In this document: one piece after another, positions 1 through 5,773 of the stretch
How the letters are laid out: the number at the start of each line of letters is the position of its first letter
Position numbering within the stretch: the first letter of the stretch is position 1
Assembly (NCBI GenBank): GCA_026982585.1
Contig: JALSGW010000435.1
Span: forward strand, 1-7,306
From: Alphaproteobacteria bacterium
Lineage (GTDB): Bacteria; Pseudomonadota; Alphaproteobacteria; Geminicoccales; Geminicoccaceae
Length of the DNA stretch: 7,306 bases
Direction of reading: 5' to 3'
The notes under the pieces: model-generated
What the model saw: the letters and a program-made list of their open reading frames with translations, nothing else
Told to the model about the DNA's origin: nothing
Databases searched by the model: none
Translations under genes and position numbers: made by a program

Positions 1-590
1 ACGGTGTCCGTGCGCGACTCGGTGGCGGTGCCGAGCAACCGCTCGAACAGCTCCTCCGCCTCCTCGGGCGGATCCGCATGCAGGGTCACGCTCGCGAGCC
101 GGCGGCAGCCGTTCGGGTGCTGCAGCCATTCGCGACGGCGCAGCGCCTGCGGGGTATGATGCTGGCAGGCGAACAGCCACAGGCCGAGGCATTGCGCCGG
201 CGGCAGCGGCACGGTGGCAAAGGCGAGCGGCTCCCCATCGGGCAGGGTGCGGGAGAGTTCCTCGGGCCCTTCGGGCGAAAAGCCGAGGCGGCGCCACGCC
301 TCGACGGTGGCTTGCGCGTCGTCGGTGGTAAGGGCGAGCCCGCACAGACCCTCGCCCTGTTCGGCCAGAAAGGCCTCGAGCTCCGGCCGCCTTTTGGGGT
401 GTTCGCCGGTGAAGCCGATCAGCTCGATGTAGCTGTTCTCCAGCATGATGCAGCGATTGGCGGTGCCCCAGCGGGGATGCACGCCGGGCGGGGTGAGGGC
501 GAAGCCGAGACCCTGCCAGCGCTCCGCCGCTCGCTCGAGATCGCGCACCGCCACCAGCACATGGTCGATCCCGCGCAGATGCCGGTCCAC
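1..590 (-). CDS. VOC-superfamily glyoxalase-like protein (partial, C-terminus outside window)
   Basis: The first 196 codons are present; the gene runs off the left edge. The start is taken as GTG at 590-588 because GGAGG lies 5 nt upstream; an in-frame GTG further upstream lacks a comparable site. The protein opens with the beta-strand/helix signature of the vicinal-oxygen-chelate fold (RGIDHVLVAVRDLE, with His10 a candidate metal ligand). It continues with HPRWGTANRC at 38-47 and ENSYIELIG at 51-59 (Glu56 a second candidate ligand). LALTTDD near 85-91 begins the second half, and WLQHPNGCRRL lies at 155-165. The HPxxGTxN and QHPNG pattern is what I know from the 'glyoxalase-like domain' group (PF13468 type), rather than true glyoxalase I. 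Substrate unknown. It is divergent from the nucleosidase gene with 99 bp between starts. I am confident of the superfamily but not of the reaction. Confidence 0.85.
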   Translation of the reverse strand, partial: MDRHLRGIDHVLVAVRDLERAAERWQGLGFALTPPGVHPRWGTANRCIMLENSYIELIGFTGEHPKRRPELEAFLAEQGEGLCGLALTTDDAQATVEAWRRLGFSPEGPEELSRTLPDGEPLAFATVPLPPAQCLGLWLFACQHHTPQALRRREWLQHPNGCRRLASVTLHADPPEEAEELFERLLGTATESRTDT

Positions 591-689
591 CGAAGCCTCC
601 TCACCGATCACGGCCTCTCGCCGTGGGGGCCAACAGCTGGTAGCTAGCCTCCCCGCGGCCGGAGGGCAATGAGGAGGATGTGCGGCGTC
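591..689. other. Divergent intergenic region between VOC gene and nucleosidase
   Basis: This 99-bp gap must hold the promoters of both divergent genes, but I see no good -35/-10 pair. Visible elements are the VOC gene's GGAGG (596-600 on the complement), a short inverted repeat CACGGC-ctctc-GCCGTG at 609-625, and the purine-rich GAGGAGG at 671-677 before the nucleosidase start. The inverted repeat has no T-run, so it is not an intrinsic terminator. Confidence 0.4.
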
Positions 690-1496
690 ATGACCGTGGG
701 CATCATCTGCGCCATTCCCGAGGAGCTGGACGATCTGCGGCAACGGCTTGTGCTGCGCGGGGAGGAGCTTCGGGCGGGCCTCGCCTTCCTCGAGGGCGCG
801 CTTCTGGGGGTGCCGGTGGTGTTGGTGGGAGCCGGCATCGGCAAGGTGAACGCGGCCGTCACCGCCACGCTGCTCGCCGACCGCTTCGGCTGTGATCCCA
901 TCGTCTTCAGCGGCGTCGCAGGCGGTCTCGATCCGGCGCTCGGCATCGGCGATGTGGTGATCGCGGAGCGGGCCGTGCAGCACGACGCCGGGGTGATGGA
1001 GGAGGGGCGGCTGCGGGTCTATCAAGCGGGCCACGTGCCGTTCTTCAATCCGACGGACCGGCTCGGCTTTACGCCTCCCGCCCCGCTGCTCGCGCGGGTG
1101 CGGGAACGACTGGCAGGCTTCCGCCTTCCGCCGCTCTCCTCCCACGCCGGCGGCACCGGCAAGGCGCCGCGCATCGTCTTCGGCACGGTGCTCTCGGGCG
1201 ACCAGTTCATCGGCTGCGAGGCCACGCGGGAGCGGCTGTTCCGCGAACTCGGCGGCCAGGCGGTGGAGATGGAGGGAGCAGCGATCGCCCAGACCGCCGA
1301 GCGCTTCGGCGTCGGCTGGCTCAATGTGCGCGCCCTCTCCGACCTCGCCGGCCGCACCTCGCGCTTCGACTTCGCGGCCTTCGTCTCCGAGGTGGCCCGG
1401 CACTCGGCCGCCATCCTCCTCCACCTGTTGCCGGTTCTGGATGCGGTCAGGGAGAGTGGAGCTCGGTCTCGAGCCGGCGCAGCTCGAACGCCATGA
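690..1496 (+). CDS. mtnN: 5'-methylthioadenosine/S-adenosylhomocysteine nucleosidase (PNP/UDP phosphorylase family)
   Basis: Predicted to cleave adenine from MTA and SAH in the cytosol, clearing inhibitory by-products of SAM-dependent reactions and feeding methionine salvage. The 268-residue protein has the family hallmarks: Glu12 in AIPEELDDL (general acid in the E. coli enzyme), the glycine-rich FSGVAGGLDP at 73-82 followed by GIGDVVIA, SGDQFI at 169-174, VEMEGAAIA at 192-200 (Met/Glu contact the ribose) and the catalytic Asp218 in VRALSDLAG. It is longer than the 232-aa E. coli enzyme, with extra sequence around residues 125-160 and a C-terminal tail of about 18 residues. ATG 690 is chosen because it puts Glu12 in its usual place and follows GAGGAGG (12 nt spacer). 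ATGs at 669 and 678 are in frame alternatives. The last 50 bp overlap the convergent lipoprotein gene. A related nucleosidase, for example futalosine hydrolase, is less likely but not excluded. Confidence 0.87.
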   Translation: MTVGIICAIPEELDDLRQRLVLRGEELRAGLAFLEGALLGVPVVLVGAGIGKVNAAVTATLLADRFGCDPIVFSGVAGGLDPALGIGDVVIAERAVQHDAGVMEEGRLRVYQAGHVPFFNPTDRLGFTPPAPLLARVRERLAGFRLPPLSSHAGGTGKAPRIVFGTVLSGDQFIGCEATRERLFRELGGQAVEMEGAAIAQTAERFGVGWLNVRALSDLAGRTSRFDFAAFVSEVARHSAAILLHLLPVLDAVRESGARSRAGAARTP

Positions 1497-1701
1497 TCTC
1501 AAGCCGGCGCTCCATGCGCGCGATGCGCGCATCCATTTCGAGCAGCAGCCGGCAGAGGCGAAGCCCCTCTCCCTCAGGCGCGAAGCCGAGTGCGAGACAG
1601 CGCTTCTCCAGGCGCTCCTCGGCCAGCTGCGCCGCATCGCCGATCGCGGCGCAGCCGGCGAGCAGCAGCATCGCGAGAGCGCTCAGCCGCCGTCCCGCCA
1701 C
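1447..1701 (-). CDS. Small predicted lipoprotein with coiled C-terminus
   Basis: An 84-residue protein starting at GTG 1701-1699, with a GGAGG-type site about 9 nt upstream inside the end of the nitroreductase gene. The N-terminus is a short lipoprotein signal: basic AGRR, hydrophobic LSALAMLLL, then lipobox LLAG-Cys17, so the mature protein should be lipid-anchored and 68 residues long. The residue after Cys17 is Ala rather than Asp, so outer-membrane sorting is expected if it follows the enterobacterial rule. Two more cysteines (Cys35, Cys50) bracket a Gly-Phe in the pattern C-x3-GF-x9-C, which could form a disulfide. Residues from about 51 to 80 form a charged, heptad-like helix (LLLEMDARIARMERRLEIM). 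I recall the C...GF...C pattern from small uncharacterised lipoproteins of alphaproteobacteria, but cannot name a function. It overlaps the nitroreductase gene by 19 bp, so translation is probably coupled. Confidence 0.78.
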   Translation of the reverse strand: MAGRRLSALAMLLLAGCAAIGDAAQLAEERLEKRCLALGFAPEGEGLRLCRLLLEMDARIARMERRLEIMAFELRRLETELHSP

Positions 1702-2279
1702 GGCACGCCCCCCTCCGGCCAGCTGCGCGCGATGGCCTCGGGTTCGGGCTTCGGCGGTGCCGGCTGGGAGGCCCGGGCGGTTCCGACGTACAAGATCCCG
1801 AGCAGCCGCTCCTGTTCGCCCAGGCCCAGTCCTTTCCGCACTGTTGCGCTGTAGGCCGGGGTCCCGGTGGCCCATTTGGCGGCGAAGCCGCTCGCATGGA
1901 CGGCGAGGAGCAGGTTCTGGATCGCCGCCGCCGCCGCGGCGATCTGTTCGATTTCGGGGATCTTCGGGTGTGCCGGATCGATCCGCGCCACGGCGAGGAT
2001 GACGAGCGGCACCCGCTCGGGGTTGCGGCGTTGTTTCTCCCGCTCCTCCGGCGACGCATCCGGACGGGCTTCCAACAGGGCCCTCGAGAACAGTTCGCCG
2101 AGCCGGGAACGCGCCTCGCCCTGGACCAGGAGGAAGCGGAAGGGGACGAGCCGGCCGTGGTCCGGCGCCGCCCCCGCCGCCTCGAACCAGCGGCGCAGCA
2201 GGGCCGGATCCGGCCCCGGCGGTCCCAGTTTGACCGGCGGCACCGTGCGCCGGGTGAGCACCGCTTCCATGAGCTCCAT
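1683..2279 (-). CDS. Nitroreductase-family flavoprotein, YdjA-like
   Basis: Predicted FMN-dependent NAD(P)H oxidoreductase of the compact YdjA branch; physiological substrate unknown. The 198-aa length is slightly above E. coli YdjA (about 183 aa). Visible signatures: TRRTV at 9-13, where the arginines normally grip the FMN phosphate; AGAAPDHGRLVPFRF at 35-49, the YdjA-type counterpart of 'APDH..QPW'; an Ala-rich helix at 114-120 followed by QNLLLAVHASGFAAKW at 121-136, the family's dimer and active-site region; TGTPAY at 138-143; and GILYVGT at 161-167 near the end. The C-terminal tail is Pro/Glu-rich. The start at ATG 2279 has GGGAGG about 8 nt upstream; a second in-frame ATG lies at 2270. 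It sits 31 bp downstream of the acyl-CoA dehydrogenase and overlaps the lipoprotein gene, so the three are probably one transcript. Confidence 0.88.
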   Translation of the reverse strand: MELMEAVLTRRTVPPVKLGPPGPDPALLRRWFEAAGAAPDHGRLVPFRFLLVQGEARSRLGELFSRALLEARPDASPEEREKQRRNPERVPLVILAVARIDPAHPKIPEIEQIAAAAAAIQNLLLAVHASGFAAKWATGTPAYSATVRKGLGLGEQERLLGILYVGTARASQPAPPKPEPEAIARSWPEGGVPWRDGG

Positions 2280-2310
2280 CCGTCCTTCCTCCCCTCCAGA
2301 GCAGGACCTC

Positions 2311-3483
2311 TCAGTACGACTTCGGCAGGCCCAGCACCTTGTGGGCAAGATAGGCGAGGACGAGGTTGGTGGACACCGGGGCGGTGCGATACAGACGGGT
2401 CTCGCGCCACTTGCGCTCGACGTCGAACTCGCGCGCGAAGCCGAAGCCGCCCAACACCTCCAACGCCACCTCCGCCGCCTGCCAGGACGCCTCGGAGGCG
2501 AGCAGCTTGGCCATGTTGGCCTCGGCACCGCACGGACGGCCGCCATCGAACAGGGCGCAGGCCTTGCGCACCATGAGCTCGGCCGCCTCCCTGGCGGCGT
2601 AGGCGCGGGCGATCGGGAACTGCACCCCCTGGTTCTGGCCGATCGGACGGCCGAACACCCGGCGCTCCCTGGCGTAGGCGCTCGCCCGTTGCACGAACCA
2701 ACGCGCGTCGCCGAGACACTCGGAGGCGATGAGGATGCGCTCGGCGTTCATGGCGTCCAGAATATAGCGGAACCCCTCTCCCTCCTCGCCGATCAGGGCG
2801 TCTTCGGGAAGCCGCAGCCCGTCGAAGAAGATCTGGGTGGTGTGGTGGTTGATCATGGTGGCGACGGGCCGGATCTCGAGCCCGCGGCCGCGGGCGGTGC
2901 GCAGGTCGACGAGGAACAGGGAGAGCTCCCCGGACCGCCTCTTCTCCCTGCCCGATGGGCCGGTGCGGGCCAAAAGCAGCATGAGATCGGAGTGTTCGGC
3001 CCGGCTGGTCCAGATCTTGCTCCCCTCCACCACCCAGCCCCCATCCGTGCGCCGGGCGCGGGTGCGCAGCGCCAGGGTGTCGCTGCCGCTCTCCGGCTCG
3101 GTGACGGCGAAGGCCTGCAGCCGCAGCTCGCCGGTGGCGATGCCGGGCAGGTAGCGGCGCTTTTGCTCCTCGCTGCCGTGGCGCAAGAGCGCCGCCATCA
3201 TGTACATCTGGGCGTGGCAGGCGGCGGCGTTGGCTCCCGAGGCGTGGATGGTCTCCAACACCACGCTCGCCGCCCGCAGCGGCAGCCCGAGGCCGCCGTA
3301 GGCCTCCGGGATGAGCAATGCGAAACAGCCGGCTTCCGCGAGCGCCGCCACGAACGCCTCCGGATAGGCCCGCCGCTCGTCCAGATCCCGCCAGTAGGCG
3401 TCGCCGAACCGCGCGCACAGGCGCCCGATCGCCTCGCGCAGCTCGGGGTAGTCCTCGTCGATGCGCATCTGAAGCGCGTCCAT
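2311..3483 (-). CDS. Acyl-CoA dehydrogenase (FAD-dependent)
   Basis: A full-length 390-aa acyl-CoA dehydrogenase that should introduce an alpha-beta double bond into an acyl-CoA and pass electrons to ETF. The N-terminal helical domain contains LLIPEAYGGLG at 56-66. The middle beta domain carries the first family signature, AFAVTEPESGSD (124-135), and EGSKIWTSRAEHSD (153-166). The C-terminal helical domain has RRVFGRPIGQNQGVQFPIA (274-292) and the second signature, EVLGGFGFAREFDVERKWRE (342-361). The usual catalytic Glu of the 'YEGT' motif is absent: the matching stretch reads LYRTAPVSTNL. A Glu is instead present at 248 in NAERILIA, the site used by isovaleryl-CoA and long-chain enzymes. The C-terminus LGLPKSY resembles a common but poorly assigned proteobacterial subgroup. 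ATG 3483 follows a GGGGGGAG run; Met6 is an alternative start. The gene is divergent from matB by 87 bp. The acyl substrate cannot be read from the sequence. Confidence 0.93.
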   Translation of the reverse strand: MDALQMRIDEDYPELREAIGRLCARFGDAYWRDLDERRAYPEAFVAALAEAGCFALLIPEAYGGLGLPLRAASVVLETIHASGANAAACHAQMYMMAALLRHGSEEQKRRYLPGIATGELRLQAFAVTEPESGSDTLALRTRARRTDGGWVVEGSKIWTSRAEHSDLMLLLARTGPSGREKRRSGELSLFLVDLRTARGRGLEIRPVATMINHHTTQIFFDGLRLPEDALIGEEGEGFRYILDAMNAERILIASECLGDARWFVQRASAYARERRVFGRPIGQNQGVQFPIARAYAAREAAELMVRKACALFDGGRPCGAEANMAKLLASEASWQAAEVALEVLGGFGFAREFDVERKWRETRLYRTAPVSTNLVLAYLAHKVLGLPKSY

Positions 3484-3570
3484 GGTCTCCCCCCGCCGTT
3501 GCGACCGCCCCGGTTGGCCGGGACGATCCGCACCGCTACCTTGTCGCCGGAAAAAGCGCGGGGCGGCGTC
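3484..3570. other. Divergent intergenic region between acyl-CoA dehydrogenase and matB
   Basis: An 87-bp gap that should carry promoters for both directions. A plausible sigma-70 type promoter toward matB is listed separately. CCCGG-ttgg-CCGGG, a small dyad near 3509-3521, covers that promoter's -35 and could be an operator, although a 5-bp arm in GC-rich DNA may be chance. No convincing promoter is seen toward the dehydrogenase. Confidence 0.4.
3514..3542 (+). promoter_or_regulatory. Candidate sigma-70-like promoter for matB operon
   Basis: TTGGCC (3514-3519) and TACCTT (3537-3542) are separated by exactly 17 nt and lie 28 nt upstream of the matB start codon, which would give a leader of roughly 20 nt. 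Both hexamers are only partial matches to TTGACA/TATAAT, so this is a candidate based on spacing and position. Confidence 0.35.
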
Positions 3571-5103
3571 ATGGGGCAAGGGTCGTTTTTCGCGGAGCTT
3601 GAAGAAAGTTTCGCACGGCATCGCGACCGGCAGGCGATCTACGAGCCGCGCACCGGCCGCAGCCTCTCCTATGCCGAGCTCGAAGCGTCGATCGGCGCCT
3701 GGGCGGCTCGGCTCGCTGCGGCGGGACTGGTGCCGGGGGAGCGGGTGGCGGTGCAGGTGCAGAAGTCTCTCGAGGCGCTCCTGCTCTATCTCGCCTGCCT
3801 GCGCTCCGGCCTGATCTTTCTGCCGCTCAACCCGGCCTATACGGCGGGCGAGCTCGAGCACATGCTCACCGACGCCGAGCCGGCGCTGTTCGTCACCGAT
3901 CCCGCACGGGAGGCGGAGCTCGCCCCGCTCGCACGCCGGCACGGCGTTCGCCTGGTGTGGACGCTGGATGCGGCGGGACGCGCCCGGCCCTGGGATGCCC
4001 GGGAGCCGGCGCCCCCTCCCCCGCCGCCGGTGAAGGGCGAGGACATCGCCGCCCTGCTCTACACCTCCGGCACCACCGGCCGTCCCAAGGGAGCGCCGCT
4101 CGCGCACCGCAACCTCGCGAGCAACGCCCGCGTGCTGGTGGAGGCCTGGGGCTTCACCGCCGAGGACGTGCTGCTCCACGCCCTGCCCATCTTCCACGTC
4201 CACGGCCTGTTCATCGCCTGCCACTGCGCGCTTCTCGCCGGGGCGCGCATGCTGTGGCTGCCGCGCTTCGAGGCGGAAGAGGTGGTAAGGCTTCTGCCCG
4301 AGGCGACGGTGTTCATGGGCGTGCCCACCATGTACGTGCGCCTGCTCGAGCGCCCGGAGCTCACCTCCGAGCGCTGCCGGCGCATGCGGCTGTTCATCTC
4401 CGGCTCGGCACCGCTTCCCGCCCAGGTCTGGCACGCCTTCAAGGAGCGGACCGGCCATGAGATCCTGGAGCGCTACGGTATGAGCGAGATCCTCATGCAC
4501 ACCGGCAATCCGCTCCACGGGGAGCGGCGGCCGGGCACGGTGGGACGCCCCTTTCCCGGCTCCGAGGTCAAGATCGTCGACGAACGCGGGCGCGCGCTTG
4601 CCCCGGGACGCGTGGGCGAGGTGTTGGTGCGCGGTCCCAACGTGTTCTCGGGCTACTGGCGGCGGCCGCAGCTCCAGCGCGAGGTGTTCACCGAGGACGG
4701 CTGGTTCCGCACCGGCGACCTGGGCTATCTCTCCGAGGACGGCTATCTGACCCTGGTCGGCCGCAGCAAGGACCTGATCATCACAGGCGGTCTCAACGTC
4801 TACCCCAAGGAGGTGGAGGAGGTGCTGGATTCGCTGCCGGGGGTGCGGGAAAGCGCCGTCTTCGGCCTGCCCCACCCGGACTTCGGCGAAGCGGTGACCG
4901 CGGCAGTGGTGCCGGAGCCGGGCTCCAGGTGGGACGAACGCCGCCTGATCGCGGCCCTGAAGGCGCGCCTTGCCGGCTTCAAGGTGCCCAAGCGCATCCT
5001 GCGCCTGGACGAACTGCCCCGCAACAGCATGGGCAAGATCCAAAAACGGGTCCTTCGGGAGCGCTTCCGCAGGCTGTACCTGGCGCCGGAGGTGGGATCG
5101 TGA
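3571..5103 (+). CDS. matB: Malonyl-CoA/methylmalonyl-CoA synthetase (MatB-like, AMP-forming)
   Basis: Predicted to activate malonate (or methylmalonate) with ATP and CoA through an acyl-adenylate. The 510-aa length matches MatB enzymes (about 500 aa). Adenylate-forming motifs in order: P-loop TSGTTGRPKG at 165-174; HALPIFHVHGLF at 203-214; FISGSAPLP at 275-283; A5 motif YGMSE at 302-306; TGDLG at 381-385; hinge GRSKDLIITGG at 397-407; and A10 PRNSMGKIQK at 483-492 with the adenylation Lys489. VPTMYVRLLE at 251-260 matches the MatB 'VPTxYxRLL' stretch; I take its Arg257 as the likely carboxylate-binding Arg, from memory of MatB structures. The overall order and wording closely follow Rhodopseudomonas MatB. 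The Pro-rich insert near 147-153 is a linker. ATG 3571 is chosen because the protein then starts like its relatives; no strong Shine-Dalgarno site precedes it. It overlaps the next gene by 4 bp. Confidence 0.9.
   Translation: MGQGSFFAELEESFARHRDRQAIYEPRTGRSLSYAELEASIGAWAARLAAAGLVPGERVAVQVQKSLEALLLYLACLRSGLIFLPLNPAYTAGELEHMLTDAEPALFVTDPAREAELAPLARRHGVRLVWTLDAAGRARPWDAREPAPPPPPPVKGEDIAALLYTSGTTGRPKGAPLAHRNLASNARVLVEAWGFTAEDVLLHALPIFHVHGLFIACHCALLAGARMLWLPRFEAEEVVRLLPEATVFMGVPTMYVRLLERPELTSERCRRMRLFISGSAPLPAQVWHAFKERTGHEILERYGMSEILMHTGNPLHGERRPGTVGRPFPGSEVKIVDERGRALAPGRVGEVLVRGPNVFSGYWRRPQLQREVFTEDGWFRTGDLGYLSEDGYLTLVGRSKDLIITGGLNVYPKEVEEVLDSLPGVRESAVFGLPHPDFGEAVTAAVVPEPGSRWDERRLIAALKARLAGFKVPKRILRLDELPRNSMGKIQKRVLRERFRRLYLAPEVGS
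5088..5092 (+). promoter_or_regulatory. Ribosome binding site for the gamma-CA gene
   Basis: GGAGG lies inside the last codons of matB, 7 nt before the GTG at 5100. It decides the start of the downstream gene and supports the GTGA stop-start overlap. Confidence 0.75.
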
Positions 5104-5621
5104 CGACCTTGGCCCTTGATCATGTGCGGCCGGAGGTGGATCCGGAGGCCTGGGTGGCTCCGGATGCGGTGCTCATCGGACGGGTGCGTCTTCTCGCGCG
5201 GGCGAGCGTCTGGTTCCGGGCGGTGCTGCGCGGCGACAACGAACCCATCGAGGTGGGCGAGGAGAGCAACGTCCAGGACGGTTGCGTGCTGCACACCGAC
5301 CCCGGCTTTCCGCTCACCCTGGGGCCGCGGGTGACGGTGGGCCATCTCGCCATGCTGCACGGCTGCACCGTCGGCGAGGGAAGCCTGATCGGGATCGGGG
5401 CGGTGGTCCTCAACGGTGCCCGCATCGGCCGCGGCTGCCTGATCGGGGCCAAGGCGCTGGTGCCCGAGGGGCGGGAGATTCCCGACCACAGCCTGGTGCT
5501 CGGAATCCCCGGCCGCGTGGTGCGCACCCTCACCCCCGAGGAACGGGAAAGCCTGCTCGAAAACGCCCGCACCTACGTAGCCCGAAGCGCGCGCTACCGC
5601 ACCGGGCTCAGCTCCGCATAA
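5100..5621 (+). CDS. Gamma-class carbonic anhydrase-like left-handed beta-helix protein (YrdA/PaaY type)
   Basis: A 173-aa hexapeptide-repeat protein of the gamma-carbonic anhydrase family, expected to form a cytosolic trimer with metal at subunit interfaces. The three histidine ligands are visible: His65 in CVLHTD, and His82 and His87 in VGHLAMLHGC, with the family's 5-residue spacing. The conserved active-site set is present as Arg44 and Asp46 (RGDNEPI) and Gln59-Asp60 (NVQDG). Hexapeptide turns continue through LIGIGAVVLNGA (96-107) and LIGAKALVPEG (114-124), then a C-terminal helix from about 145. The acidic residue after RxD that acts as a proton shuttle in Methanosarcina Cam is Asn47 here, and the Cam acidic loop is missing, as in YrdA/PaaY relatives. 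Some of these have weak CA activity and PaaY has thioesterase activity, so the reaction is uncertain. The GTG start overlaps the matB stop (GTGA), indicating translational coupling. Confidence 0.92.
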   Translation: MTTLALDHVRPEVDPEAWVAPDAVLIGRVRLLARASVWFRAVLRGDNEPIEVGEESNVQDGCVLHTDPGFPLTLGPRVTVGHLAMLHGCTVGEGSLIGIGAVVLNGARIGRGCLIGAKALVPEGREIPDHSLVLGIPGRVVRTLTPEERESLLENARTYVARSARYRTGLSSA

Positions 5622-5773
5622 GGCCCAAGCGGCCGAAACGTCGCGGGCTTGCGCATCCGCAACTGGGGGATCCGCCCCAAACCCTGCACGCGCCCACATC
5701 CCGCAAACCGCCGGGATCCGGACGCGTGCATCGGGGTCGCTCGGGATCTCCTAGGGTATGGAGCGCCCGGTCA
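5622..5773. other. Convergent intergenic region, no clear terminator
   Basis: This 152-bp gap lies between the ends of the gamma-CA gene and the NPCA-repeat gene. It contains small GC-rich dyads such as TTGCG-catc-CGCAA, TGGGG-gatccg-CCCCA and an 8-bp pair TGCACGCG/CGCGTGCA separated by about 35 nt. None is followed by a T-run on either strand. I see no gene. Confidence 0.4.

Noticed and set aside
80..660. Plus-strand open frames antisense to the VOC gene
   Set aside because: The minus strand gives a coherent VOC-fold protein with QHPNG and IDHV motifs; the plus-strand products show no recognisable features.
591..689. SAM- or SAH-sensing riboswitch before the nucleosidase
   Set aside because: The space before the start is under 100 bp, and I could not find a conserved riboswitch core or pseudoknot arrangement; only a 6-bp hairpin is visible.
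1867..3570. Long open frame in phase with and upstream of matB, which would make a protein of over 1,000 residues
   Set aside because: It is antisense to the well-supported acyl-CoA dehydrogenase and nitroreductase; its residues are Arg/Ala/Pro-rich with no family motif. GC-rich DNA has few stops. MatB homologues start at about 3571.
3484..5043. Minus-strand frame extending the acyl-CoA dehydrogenase upstream across all of matB
   Set aside because: It is the antisense shadow of matB; a 390-aa protein from ATG 3483 is already the full family length.
5683..5730. Inverted repeat TGCACGCG/CGCGTGCA as a bidirectional terminator
   Set aside because: The arms are 8 bp with a gap of about 35 nt and no T-run on either strand, so chance is likely in this GC-rich gap.
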